The notes under the pieces were generated by a model. That model saw only the letters and a program-made list of their open reading frames with translations, was not told the origin of the DNA and did not search any database. Below, piece by piece: positions 1 through 9,020 of a DNA stretch of 64,000 bases (the first letter of the stretch is position 1; every line of letters starts with the position of its first letter). Made by a program: the position numbers and the translations under genes. Source of the stretch: Trematomus loennbergii (taxonomy: Eukaryota; Chordata; Actinopteri; Perciformes; Nototheniidae); NCBI GenBank assembly GCA_012861695.1, contig JAAOOA010001682.1, positions 1 to 64,000 of the forward strand, given 5' to 3'.

Positions 1-779
1 GTACTTTGGGGGTCTGTGAGCGGCACAGACAGGTGATTTTCCCCTGGTCTCTCCTGGAGCTGTGAAATAACCAGAGTCCCACTGTTAGGGAGCCATCCTG
101 GAGGTCATGAGTCCGTACTTTGGGGGTCTGTGAGCGGGCACAGACAGGTGATTTTCCCCTGGTCTCTCCTGGAGCTGTGAAATGCACAGAGTCCCACTGT
201 TAGGGAGCCATCCTGGAGGTCATGAGTCCGTACTTTGGGGGTCTGTGAGCGGGCACAGACAGGTGATTTTCCCCTGGTCTCTCCTGGAGCTGTGAAATGC
301 ACAGAGTCCCACTGTTAGGGAGCCATCCTGGAGGTCATGAGTCCGTACTTTGGGGGTCTGTGAGCGGGCACAGACAGGTGATTTTCCCCTGGTCTCTCCT
401 GGAGCTGTGAAATGCACAGAGTCCCACTGTTAGGGAGCCATCCTGGAGGTCATGAGTCCGTACTTTGGGGGTCTGTGAGCGGGCACAGACAGGTGATTTT
501 CCCCTGGTCTCTCCTGGAGCTGTGAAATAACCAGAGTCCCACTGTTAGGGAGCCATCCTGGAGGTCATGAGTCCGTACTTTGGGGGTCTGTGAGCGGGCA
601 CAGACAGGTGATTTTCCCCTGGTCTCTCCTGGAGCTGTGAAATGCACAGAGTCCCACTGTTAGGGAGCCATCCTGGAGGTCATGAGTCCGTACTTTGGGG
701 GTCTGTGAGCGGGCACAGACAGGTGATTTTCCCCTGGTCTCTCCTGGAGCTGTGAAATAACCAGAGTCCCACTGTTAGG
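1..779. repeat. 115-bp tandem repeat array
   Basis: About seven head-to-tail copies. The phrase GTACTTTGGGGGTCTGTGAG recurs at 1, 115, 230, 345, 460, 575 and 690, giving a period of 114-115 bp. Copies are nearly identical. The main variant is AAATAACCAG versus AAATGCACAG after the GAGCTGTG motif. The short open frames inside are by-products of the repeat length. No promoter or coding feature is recognised. Two more diverged copies lie at 1,190-1,405 and further ones at about 32,500-32,880. Confidence 0.95.
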
Positions 780-1189
780 GACTTCTGCTGGAGGTCTCCT
801 GCATTTAAACAGATTCACCAGTTTCTAACAAGACTTTAGCCCTGATCAGAGCCCTGTTTTCTGGGTAAGACAGCGAGGTGCTGTACCCTGGGTGTCTGGC
901 TCTCTGAGACCCTGCTAAAAGCAGTGTCTCGCTGCCTGCATTTAAACAGATTCACCAGTTTCTAACAAGACTTTAGCCCTGATCAGGGCCCTGTTCTCAA
1001 ATCGTATTTTCAGAATCTGACCCTCTGCCGTAACTCCGCTCCCCGAGGTCCTAGAGATTCGCCGATGGTACCGTTGGATGCGGGGTACGTGTAAATGGGG
1101 GGGTAGAGAAAAAGCCTGAACCGAACAGAGCTTGTTATCAAAAGTTATGGATTAGTAGCAATATTTCACAATGGAGCTCTCCGGGGTGC
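780..1189. repeat. Satellite-flank block with internal duplication
   Basis: No gene seen. A phrase beginning CTGCATTTAAACAGATTCAC and running on to a CCCTGATCAG(A/G)GCCCTG motif occurs at about 800 and again at about 937. Another copy follows the second group of 115-bp repeats at about 1,426. The block therefore belongs to a larger composite repeat of 115-bp units plus this spacer. Confidence 0.75.
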
Positions 1190-1405
1190 TGGAGGTAATT
1201 AGTCCGTCTTTCGGTGCTCTTTGAGCGGGCAGAGAGAGGTGATTTTCACGGTCTCCGCCCTGGAGGTCTGAAATACAGTCCCACTGTTAGGAGGCCATGC
1301 TGGAGGTCATGAGTCCGTACTTTGGGGGTCTGTGAGCGGGCACAGACAGGTGATTTTCCCCTGGTCTCTCCTGGAGCTGTGAAATAACCAGAACCCACTG
1401 TTAGG
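1190..1405. repeat. Two further copies of the 115-bp repeat
   Basis: A diverged copy (about 1,190-1,295, with a pattern close to the copies at 32.5 kb) is followed by a near-canonical copy (about 1,296-1,405). The block after it repeats the flank seen after the first array, so the whole composite is duplicated. Confidence 0.85.
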
Positions 1406-1589
1406 GACTTCTGCTGGAGGTCTCCTGCATTTAAACAGATTCACAGTTTATAACATTACTTTAGCCCTGATCAGAGCCCTGTTTTCTGGGTAAGACAGCG
1501 AGGTGCTGTACCCTGGGTGTCTGGCTCTCTGAAACCCCGCTAAAAGCAGTGTCTCTGCTGCCTGCATTTAAAAAGATTCACCAGTTTCT

Positions 1590-1735
1590 ACAAGACTTTA
1601 CAACTGCACTTTACAAGCCAGGGAAGGGGCCAGAATCCTGGGTATACATTTTGTAAATAGTGCAATACCTCCAAGGCGCATAACTGCACTTTACAAGCCA
1701 GGGAAGATGCCTGAATCCTGGGGTAAACATTGTTT
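1590..1735. repeat. 80-bp tandem repeat (two copies)
   Basis: The phrase AACTGCACTTTACAAGCCAG occurs 80 bp apart (about 1,602 and 1,682). The same 80-bp unit forms a three-copy array at about 33,115-33,345, ending in the same CCTGGGGTAAACATTGTTTAATT tail region. Confidence 0.9.
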
Positions 1736-1743
1736 AATTGTTT

Positions 1744-1940
1744 AAGTGTTTTTAAATGTATGGAACAGTGTTTTGTCTCTTTCAAAACTCTCCCGTCATT
1801 GGCCGGATACATGGGGACGATTTTATATTGACTATGACCGTTACTATTCCAGTGAGACGAAGTACGTCCAGTGACGGGAGTGATCCCATGTTAATTTTGT
1901 CCGAAAACCAGAGCATTCCCTTATCCTGGACATGGGGTAT
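1744..1940. repeat. Dispersed repeat block shared with 33.96-34.14 kb
   Basis: A segment starting AAGTGTTTTTAAATGTATGG is repeated almost exactly at 33,959. Both copies run through TTCAAAACTCTCCCGTCATT, GAGACGAAGTACGTCC and CAGAGCATTCCCTTATCCTGG, then diverge. Short ORFs run through it but differ between copies by indels, so it is not convincing as coding. Confidence 0.9.
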
Positions 1941-2240
1941 AGGTTACCAGAGGGAGGGTATCCAGCGTACACACATTATACCTCCATACCTCTCACCAAC
2001 TCCAACTAAAGTCCCAGCAGGGACCTTTTTTATCTACTCCTCATCACTTTAATCTATCGCTTTACCAACCTTTCCCCTCTCGGACCTCCGGGGCTCCGTT
2101 TAGAGGGTAACAGGTTAAGAGAGAAAGCCTATCCCGGCGGGGGAGTATGGAAGGTAGTCACTGACCTACTCTTTACCTCTCACCACTCCTAAAGGTTCCG
2201 TGGGGGACCTTTTCTCTTTTCCACCTCTCCTCTAAAAACC
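1941..2240. other. No recognisable gene
   Basis: Pyrimidine-rich unique-looking sequence with two loosely similar stretches around ACCTCTCACCA (about 1,986 and 2,178). An open frame ends at 2,052 but matches no family I recognise. Confidence 0.5.
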
Positions 2241-2263
2241 CTGCCAATATAAGTTTTTGATTG

Positions 2264-2695
2264 ACGCTACATACTAAGCTATATGCTAATACCAGAAGTA
2301 CAAACAAGAACACAACAATATTAAAATAACAAAAATAACTCAAAATAACGAAATACTAACTTTATGCTACATGCTAAGCTATATGCTAATGCTAGAAGCA
2401 CAAGCAAGAACATAACAACATTAAAAATAACAAAAATAACTCAAAAAACGAAATGCTAACTTTATGCTACATGCTAAGCTACATGCTAATGCTAGAAATA
2501 CAAACAAGAACACAACAATATCAAAAATAACAAAATTAACTCAAAAAACAAATGCTAAGTTATGCTACATGCTAAGCTACATGCTAAGCTATATGCTAAT
2601 CATAGAAGCACAAACAAGAACACAACAATATTCAAAATAACAAAATAACTCAAAAAATGAAATGCTAATTTCATGCTACATGCTAAGCTAACAGG
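2264..2695. repeat. ~99-bp AT-rich minisatellite
   Basis: The phrase GCTACATGCTAAGCTATATG (or close variants) recurs at about 2,267, 2,366, 2,466 and 2,563. It alternates with AAGAACACAACAATATT and AAATAACTCAAAA stretches. About four copies are present, with no coding potential. Confidence 0.9.
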
Positions 2696-3190
2696 CTAAT
2701 GCTAATGGGTGACGTCATGACCCTATACGGAAGTTGTAGTACCACCATTTGGCCACAGGACCTATCTCAGCACTCTAAATAAAACAACTGCAGTAACGTC
2801 ATTTGACCACAATGGCAGACTTTTACAGAAACCAATATACTTCCTGGTTCAGTTGGTTTTACCCAGAATACCTAGTGGTAGCACATTGGATACAAATTTA
2901 ATGAATTAATACCTTATAAACAACTATTTATTAACTTTTTTTCTTTGAAAACTTAATTACTAATATCAAAGAACAATATACCATCATAAAATTGCCTTTT
3001 TTCAAATAAAATAAAATTTTCATATGGCACCATGAGTCAGGGAGGTTGCCAATTACATGGGGTGACTGGCATTTCCAGCCTTTATTCACCACCGATTGAC
3101 TGAGCTTCACCTTAGGGTTAGAGTTCTTTCTTTCGATTGCACTGGTCATAAAATAAATGTTGGTGTGGACAAGGCCGGTACTGATCTTTC
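2696..3190. other. No gene recognised
   Basis: AT-rich unique-looking sequence. A TGACGTCA palindrome (CRE-like) lies at about 2,710. A 72-codon minus-strand open frame at 2,931-3,149 has no recognisable motif. Confidence 0.4.
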
Positions 3191-3269
3191 CTGAAGCCTA
3201 GCGGTGTATGAAGCTCAGGAATTGATCCCTTTTGATGCGACAAAAAACCCAGGTTTCCTCAGTCGGGCC

Positions 3270-3690
3270 TCGGTCGGGCAGGCTGATACGGGGAGGTGTG
3301 GTTCTTTTCGATTAGGCGGTGTTTAATCACAGCTAATATTGATGGAACTCGGCTCCCCCAGGCCTGCTGGGACCCTGCCTGTTCTGGTGCGATCAAACCC
3401 TCAGTTGGACCTCGGTCTACCATAGCGGATACGGGAAGGTGTGGTTCTTTTCAGTTGAGCAGTGCCCCCATCACAGCTGATGCTGATCGAACCCGGTTTC
3501 CCCCTGCTTGGGGAGACCTTGTCTATACTGGTGCGGTACATCCCTGGTCCATCCCTTAGTCGGATCTCGGTCTGCCAGGGCGGATACGGGAGGTGCGGTT
3601 CGTTTCAATTAGGCAGTGCCCCATCACAGCTGATATTGATCGGACCCGGTTCCCCCAGACCTGGTGAGACCTTATCTAAACGGGTGCAGT
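3270..3690. repeat. ~150-bp tandem repeat, three diverged copies
   Basis: The phrase GATACGGG(G)AGGTGYGGTTC followed by TTTCRATTAGGC(A/G)GTG recurs at about 3,283, 3,427 and 3,582. Each copy then carries CACAGCTGATRYTGATCG and CCGGTTCCCCCAG-type segments. Overlapping open frames in different phases reflect GC-rich repetition rather than a gene. Confidence 0.8.
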
Positions 3691-4869
3691 ACATCCTGGA
3701 TTGGAGATCATCCTTCTTCAGATCCAATTGACTTAAGACTGGGGAAGCCAGAAATGGTGCAAACTATTGGTTTTAAGTGGGTTGGATGGTAAGTATGCGG
3801 CCCCCCTGGGTTCCATTTGGAACAGCACGCAGGGTGGGTAGTCCAGGCAATCAGGACCTTAAACGTCGCCAAGTCTTCTATGGGTTTAGACCCACCATTG
3901 CAACAGCCCATCTTTCACCACATACGTTTAGTTTCAATCCTTTCATTCCCCTAAAATAAATTTCCCTTTTTAGACCCAAGTTTATACAGATACATCGTCC
4001 ACTAGTCCATTTTAGGGACTGGCCGTGGATACACCGGGACCTAGCACATTTAATTCCTCTGATGACACGTCCTCTGGTCCATTTAGGGACCTGCCGTGGG
4101 ATGCAACGGGACTTATACCTCTGCCTTTTCTCCTGTTAAATCTATCTTGATAATTTAATAAATTAATTAGAATTAATTTGACTAATATAACATTAATAAT
4201 ATAACTATTTATAAATATTTAAAACTTAAAAATAGAATTTTAACAATTAAAATTAATTTATTACATTTTTAAACTTAAATAACTCAATTGAGACAACTCA
4301 TAGTATTTATAAAAACAATATCTTTTAGATTAAGGGTACCGTTCTTTATTTTCTCTCGTAGCTCATTCCTAGACTTTTAAAGTCAGAACAACAACCAAGC
4401 CTTTTCTTCCACTGGATCCACCTGTATCAGAATCATTTAATTCTGGTCTATTGACCCATTCTTTCTCTACCTTTAAGTTCACTGACCTGACCAACCTACC
4501 AGTCCTTTTACTCCCCTAGTTGGGACCAATTGAATAACAATAACACACGACCGGGGATTTGATCAGCCTCGGCGGGGCCACCCCGGGGTGAGGGTGTCTG
4601 GTGATAATGGCCGAAACACCCGATGATCTCTGGGTCCACTACTGATGATGTGTTCCAAACAAAAATCATAAAGGACTATTTTGTTCCCCAAATACCTCTA
4701 TTTTGGAGCTCAAAAAACAACTGACTACCCTTCACTTTGGGATTTTACCATTTGCTCTATATATTGTACCACTTTTGTTTTTATACAGACTACCAATTCT
4801 CACTATTATGAGAACTGGTCATATGATTCTCCATCTTATTCATTAATAGGTCTAGTACCTGACCATTCA
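3691..4869. other. No gene; AT-rich DNA with a short duplication
   Basis: A ~70-bp duplicated phrase (GTCCATTTTAGGGACTGGCCGTG and variant) occurs at about 4,005 and 4,077. The stretch 4,140-4,330 is strongly A/T-rich. At 4,590-4,665 a segment (GGCCGAAACACCCGATGATC and on) resembles part of the ~767-bp units at 6.7-9.6 kb (GGCTGAAACATTCAATGATA), so it is probably a diverged relic of them. Confidence 0.5.
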
Positions 4870-4879
4870 TCTAATCACT

Positions 4880-5200
4880 AAACTTAACCAATCGAGCTTG
4901 CTGCCTGAACCTAAACTCTGGCCTCTACCCATTCTAACTAACCCTAACCAATCGAGCCTTGCTGCCTAAACTTAAACTCTGGCCCCTTACCTAATTCTAA
5001 CCCTAACCAATCGGGCTTTGCTGCCTAAACTTAAACTCTGGCCCCTTACCCAATTCTAAATCTAACCCTAACCTTAACCTAACCCTAAACCTAACCAATC
5101 GAACCTTGCCGCCTAAACTTAAACTCTGGCCCCTTACCCAATTCTAACCCTAACCCTAACCTAAACTCTGGCTCCCTATTCATCAATAAGTATAGTACCT
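4880..5200. repeat. Degenerate telomere-related ~60-bp minisatellite
   Basis: CCAATCGRGCYTTGCTGCC plus TAAACTTAAACTCTGGCCCC recurs at about 4,888, 4,948, 5,007 and 5,096. The copies are separated by AACCCTAACC-type segments that expand to several degenerate CCCTAA units at about 5,060-5,090 and 5,145-5,165. It looks like decayed interstitial telomeric DNA mixed with another unit. Confidence 0.8.
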
Positions 5201-5757
5201 GACCATTAATCTAACTCCTAAACCCAACCAATCGGGCTCTTCTGCCTAATTTAAATATCCATCAATTAGTATACCATCTTATCTTTTAGTTTAACCATTA
5301 ACCCTAACCACTCTGGCTCCTTACCTAATCCTAAAACGCATCTCCACAAATAGCTATCTAACTTTCAATTTAAACTACCAAAATCAATCAATGGTACACT
5401 TTTACCTAACCTCAAAAAAATAATAAAACCACACTCTCGCTATTTTCATTCTTTGCTTCATAAACCCCTTCCCCTCTCGAGCCCCCTTGGGGTCTTTCGG
5501 GAGGATAACGGGTTTACAGAGAAACGGCCATTCTTGGAGGGCCGGGTATTTGCCGTGACCACGGCAATCCGCCTCGTCTCTGTCCTTCAAGCTCAATATT
5601 ACCTTGTACACTTTACACCCTTTATATTTATGACTCAGTCATGATGCTAAGCTAGGGTAGGCGCCGACACGTTATCGAATGGCCCGTGCCTCTCCTTGGA
5701 TCTCTGTATAACCATGAAGTCGTCGGACGACATGGGGAGATCTGGTGGCCCTTACAA
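5201..5757. other. No gene recognised
   Basis: Continues the degenerate CTAACC-rich sequence to about 5,340, then becomes unique-looking. Short open frames on both strands at 5,402-5,644 overlap each other and have no recognisable domain. Confidence 0.4.
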
Positions 5758-5758
5758 A

Positions 5759-5785
5759 ACCTAACCCTAACCCTAACCCTAACCC
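5759..5785 (+). repeat. Interstitial telomeric tract (CCCTAA)n
   Basis: About four units of CCCTAA on the + strand, immediately upstream of the first PLE fragment. The C-rich strand reads 5'-3' left to right, as expected for a chromosome whose end lies to the left. Confidence 0.95.
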
Positions 5786-5840
5786 AAATCTGGGTGCGCA
5801 GCAAATCCAATAACAATGTCTATAAAACACAGGATCTGGG

Positions 5841-6141
5841 CAGTCTACAATCTAAAAACTGTATTTACCTCATTACATGTAAACATTGTGGACTACAGTA
5901 TGTGGGTGAAACTGGTAACACAATTTCAATACGATTCACCCAACACAGACATAATATTTTGAAAAGAAAAAACACACTTACTCCCTTGGTTACTCACTTC
6001 CTGCTCCATGGATGGCAATCCGTTCAAGCAGCGGTCCTGGAATCCAACTCCAGATGGTCTGTGGCCCAGAGACGTAGAGGTGAGAGGCTTTGGATAGCCA
6101 GATTCGACACAGTGTATCCCAGGGGCCTGAATGAGAAGTGA
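5841..6141 (+). pseudogene. GIY-YIG endonuclease domain of PLE, copy 1
   Basis: The recognisable coding part runs from QDLGSLQSKNCIYLITC to the stop at 6,141. The upstream part of the open frame is translated telomeric repeat (TLTLTLT) and is not genuine protein. Without RT this is a dead fragment. The domain keeps the order IYL - CxxC - YVGET - R - H - E, so it still looks like a nuclease fold. Confidence 0.8.
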
Positions 6142-6180
6142 ACATGCCTTGATGTGTGACAACGACGGAGAGTGCATTCG

Positions 6181-6209
6181 ATCCTGCCGCCGCTTCACGG
6201 TGACAGGAT
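6181..6209 (+). other. Imperfect hairpin in PLE 3' UTR, copy 1
   Basis: Outer stem ATCCTG/CAGGAT (6 bp), a 1x1 C-A mismatch, inner stem CGCCG/CGGTG (5 bp with one G-T), and a 5-nt loop. It follows the phrase ACGACGGAGAGTGCA. The same layout with different bases occurs in the ~767-bp units. Confidence 0.75.
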
Positions 6210-6224
6210 TCAACATTTCTAACG

Positions 6225-6262
6225 CCTAACCCTAACCCTAACCCTAACCCTAACCCTAACCC
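6225..6262 (+). repeat. Interstitial telomeric tract (CCCTAA)n
   Basis: About six perfect CCCTAA units join the 3' end of PLE copy 1 to the truncated 5' end of copy 2. Confidence 0.97.
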
Positions 6263-6677
6263 AATAACAATGTCTATAAAACACAGGATCTGGCAGTCTA
6301 CAATCTAAAAACTGTATTTACCTCATTACATGTAAACATTGTGGACTACAGTATGTGGGTGAAACTGGTAACACAATTTCAATACGATTCACCCAACACA
6401 GACATAATATTTTGAAAAGAAAAAACACACTTACTCCCTTGGTTACTCACTTCCTGCTCCATGGATGGCAATCCGTTCAAGCAGCGGTCCTGGAATCCAA
6501 CTCCAGATGGTCTGTGGCCCAGAGACGTAGAGGTGAGAGGCTTTGGATAGCCAGATTCGACACAGTGTATCCCAGGGGCCTGAATGAGAGGTGAACATGC
6601 CTTGATGTGTGACAACGACGGAGAGTGCATTCGATCCTGCCGCCGCTTCACGGTGACAGGATTCAACATTTCTAACG
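6263..6677 (+). mobile_element. Penelope-like element 3' end, copy 2 (5'-truncated)
   Basis: Nearly identical to copy 1 but starts about 27 bp further into the element, directly after a CCCTAA tract. It differs by a single-base loss near 6,292 (GATCTGGCAG versus GATCTGGGCAG) and an A-to-G change near the stop codon. It keeps the same 3' terminus, hairpin (6,634-6,662) and junction to CCCTAA. The GIY-YIG open frame ends at 6,594. The different 5' edges argue against a simple head-to-tail duplication, although telomeric-repeat recombination could also move the edge. Confidence 0.88.
6634..6662 (+). other. Imperfect hairpin in PLE 3' UTR, copy 2
   Basis: Same 6-bp/1x1/5-bp structure as in copy 1, 15-16 nt before the telomeric tract. 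Confidence 0.75.
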
Positions 6678-6720
6678 CCTAACCCTAACCCTAACCCTAA
6701 CCCTAACCCTAACCCTAACC
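6678..6720 (+). repeat. Interstitial telomeric tract (CCCTAA)n
   Basis: About seven CCCTAA units link PLE copy 2 to the first ~767-bp unit, which starts ATCTCGGCTACGTG. Confidence 0.97.
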
Positions 6721-6971
6721 ATCTCGGCTACGTGCCTGACCCTAAGATGGTGGCCTGCTGACCTGAACCTAAGATGGTGGTCCAAGCGCGTAGCCTGATC
6801 CGTGTTGGAAAGCTAAAAATTAAGCCCACACACTGGAACACGTCGCACATACTTACCTGCTCACGGGAGTATAGGGAAGCTTCATAAGGCTCATCCCAAA
6901 ATTAATTCAGAGGCCATATCCAGGCTCTGTTTGAAAGGGAATATACGGTTGCTTTACGAGGCCCGCCCTAC

Positions 6972-6978
6972 TATATAA
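6972..6978 (+). promoter_or_regulatory. TATA-box-like element in unit 1
   Basis: TATATAA preceded by a GC-rich CCGCCC stretch and followed about 30 bp later by CTCACTTTG, a plausible Pol II initiator region. Equivalent sites are at 7,740-7,746, 8,508-8,514 and 9,270-9,276. Transcription is not shown. Confidence 0.45.
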
Positions 6979-7317
6979 GAGTGACGCCATCTCCCAGGCT
7001 CACTTTGTTCCGGCTAAATTGTCTTCCTGCACGCTGAGGCCTACTCGCAAAGCTACCATTTTTAAGACGCACACTGCTGGGACGTGATCCCCCCACGCAG
7101 GGCCACCCCCAGAGGAGAATGTATGGATGTAATGGCTGAAACATTCAATGATATCTGGGTTATCTACTGAAGATGTGTGAATTTTTAATGTGGATGTCAG
7201 TATAAACACTACCGTGATATGGCATCTTAAACATAATTTTTATCCGAAACAGTTTACGAGAGGAACTGGAGTGAGATATGATTACACCTGGACGGAATCT
7301 ACGACGGAGAGTGCACC

Positions 7318-7344
7318 GATCTGTCTGCCTACGGCAGTCAGATC
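7318..7344 (+). other. Hairpin in unit 1
   Basis: Outer stem GATCTG/CAGATC (6 bp), a 1x1 T-T mismatch, inner stem CTGCC/GGCAG (5 bp) and a 3-nt loop. It has the same architecture and upstream phrase as the PLE 3' hairpin but different paired bases. Copies are at 8,086-8,112, 8,852-8,878 and 9,616-9,642. Confidence 0.8.
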
Positions 7345-7473
7345 CAATTTTCCTTACCTAATACGCCGGTTCCTCAGGAGGATGTCTAGTGTGTTTGATC
7401 TCAGGTCTAGGACTCCGTAGCTGCTGTGTGGAGATCTGCTTAGCTCCTCTTAACACACTCTCCTTCCGTCTAG

Positions 7474-7487
7474 CCCTAACCCTAACC
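7474..7487 (+). repeat. Short telomeric junction between units 1 and 2
   Basis: CCCTAACCCTAACC, about two telomere units. Confidence 0.9.
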
Positions 7488-8241
7488 ATCTCGGCTACGT
7501 GCCTGACTCTAAGATGGTGGCCTGCTGACCTGAACCTAAGATGGTGGTCCAAGCGCATAGCCTGATCCGTGTTGGAAAGCTAAAAATTAAGCCCACACAC
7601 TGGAACACGTCGCACATACTTACCTGCTCACGGGAGTATAGGGAAGCTTCATAAGGCTCATCCCAAAATTAATTCAGAGGCCATATCCAGGCTCTGTTTG
7701 AAAGGGAATATACGGTTGCTTTACGAGGCCCCGCCCTACTATATAAGAGTGACGCCATCTCCCAGGCTCACTTTGTTCCGGCTAAATTGTCTTCCTGCAC
7801 GCTGAGGCCTACTCGCGAAGCTACAATTTTTAAGACGCACACTGCTGGGACGTGATCCCCCCACGCAGGGCCACCCCCAGAGGAGAATGTATGGATGTAA
7901 TGGCTGAAACATTCAATGATATCTGGGTTATCTACTGAAGATGTGTGAATTTTTAATGTGGATGTCAGTATAAACACTACCGTGATATGGCATCTTAAAC
8001 ATAATTTTTATCCGAAACAGTTTACGAGAGGAACTGGAGTGAGATATGATTACACCTGGACGGAATCTACGACGGAGAGTGCACCGATCTGTCTGCCTAC
8101 GGCAGTCAGATCCAATTTTCCTTACCTAATACGCCGGTTCCTCAGGAGGATGTCTAGTGTGTTTGATCTCAGGTCTAGGACTCCGTAGCTGCTGTGTGGA
8201 GATCTGCTTAGCTCCTCTTAACACACTCTCCTTCCGTCTAG
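7488..8241 (+). repeat. ~767-bp subtelomeric unit 2
   Basis: Near-identical to unit 1 (start-to-start 767 bp). TATA-like site at 7,740-7,746 and hairpin at 8,086-8,112. The junction to unit 3 is a slightly damaged telomeric stretch, CCCATAACCCTAACC, at 8,242-8,256. Confidence 0.88.
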
Positions 8242-8256
8242 CCCATAACCCTAACC

Positions 8257-9006
8257 ATCTCGGCTACGTGCCTGACCCTAAGATGGTGGCCTGCTGTCCT
8301 GACCTAAGATGGTGGTCCAAGCGCATAGCCTGATCCGTGTTGGAAAGCTAAAAATTAAGCCCACACACTGGAACACGTCGCACATACTTACCTGCTCACG
8401 GGAGTATAGGGAAGCTTCATAAGGCTCATCCCAAAATTAATTCAGAGGCCATATCCAGGCTCTGTTTGAAAGGGAATATACGGTTGCTTTACGAGGCCCC
8501 GCCCTACTATATAAGAGTGACGCCATCTCCCAGGCTCACTTTGTTCCGGCTAAATTGTCTTCCTGCACGCTGAGGCCTACTCGCGAAGCTACAATTTTTA
8601 AGACGCACACTGCTGGGACGTGATCCCCCACGCAGGGCCACCCCCAGAGGAGAATGTATGGATGTAATGGCTGAAACATTCAATGATATCTGGGTTATCT
8701 ACTGAAGATGTGTGAATTTTTAATGTGGATGTCAGTATAACACTACCTTGATATGGCATCTTAAACATAATTTTTATCCGAAACAGTTTACGAGAGGAAC
8801 TGGAGTGAGATATGATTACACCTGGACGGAATCTACGACGGAGAGTGCACCGATCTGTCTGCCTACGGCAGTCAGATCCAATTTCCTTACCTAATACGCC
8901 GGTTCCTCAGGAGGATGTCTAGTGTGTTTGATCTCAGGTCTAGGACTCCGTAGCTGCTGTGTGGAGATCTGCTTAGCTCCTCTTAACACACTCTCCTTCC
9001 GTCTAG
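8257..9006 (+). repeat. ~767-bp subtelomeric unit 3
   Basis: Start-to-start spacing from unit 2 is 769 bp. It carries several single-base losses that break the plus-strand frame open in units 1 and 2, supporting a non-coding nature. TATA-like site at 8,508-8,514 and hairpin at 8,852-8,878. Followed by CCCTAACCCTAACC at 9,007-9,020. Confidence 0.88.
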
Positions 9007-9020
9007 CCCTAACCCTAACC

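Larger units (their letters stand above)
5786..6224 (+). mobile_element. Penelope-like element 3' end, copy 1 (5'-truncated)
   Basis: This fragment holds the C-terminal GIY-YIG endonuclease of a PLE plus its 3' UTR. The open frame ends at 6,141. It reads through CIYLITCKHCGLQYVGETGN: IYL (the GIY position), a CKHC zinc-binding pair typical of PLE endonucleases, and YVGET (the YIG position). The R of SIRFTQHR and the E of RGERLWIARF are probable active-site residues. The reverse transcriptase is absent, so the copy is 5'-truncated. The 3' UTR carries an imperfect hairpin at 6,181-6,209, and about 16 nt later the element meets CCCTAA repeats. Family knowledge: PLE endonucleases nick target DNA to prime reverse transcription, and some PLEs localise at telomeres. 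Confidence 0.88.
6721..7473 (+). repeat. ~767-bp subtelomeric unit 1
   Basis: Begins ATCTCGGCTACGTGCCTGA and ends CTCCTTCCGTCTAG before a short CCCTAA junction. It contains an AAGATGGTGG pair near the start and a CCGCCC...TATATAA core-promoter-like segment (TATA at 6,972-6,978). A segment GGCTGAAACATTCAATGATA is shared with the relic at 4.6 kb. A strong hairpin lies at 7,318-7,344 after ACGACGGAGAGTGCA. The frames of 69, 76 and 66 codons recur in other units but overlap on opposite strands and match no family I recognise. It is probably the 3' part or LTR-like terminal repeat of an element related to the neighbouring PLE. Confidence 0.85.

Noticed and set aside
105..647. Repeated 65-codon minus-strand frames in the 115-bp array.
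   Set aside because: They are by-products of the repeat, spanning more than one unit each, with no start context or family similarity.
3777..3959. Overlapping plus and minus frames at 3.7-3.96 kb as a small gene.
   Set aside because: Both strands are open by chance, and there is no motif, splice signal or repeat support.
4600..7180. Possible hammerhead ribozyme (GAAAC followed by CTGATGA or CTGAAGA in the 4.6-kb relic and the 767-bp units), since PLE terminal repeats often carry one.
   Set aside because: In the order found, the spacing leaves only about five bases for stem I. Stem III does not pair properly next to the GAAA in either copy. A second GAAAC at ~7,243 gives no pairing for stem II.
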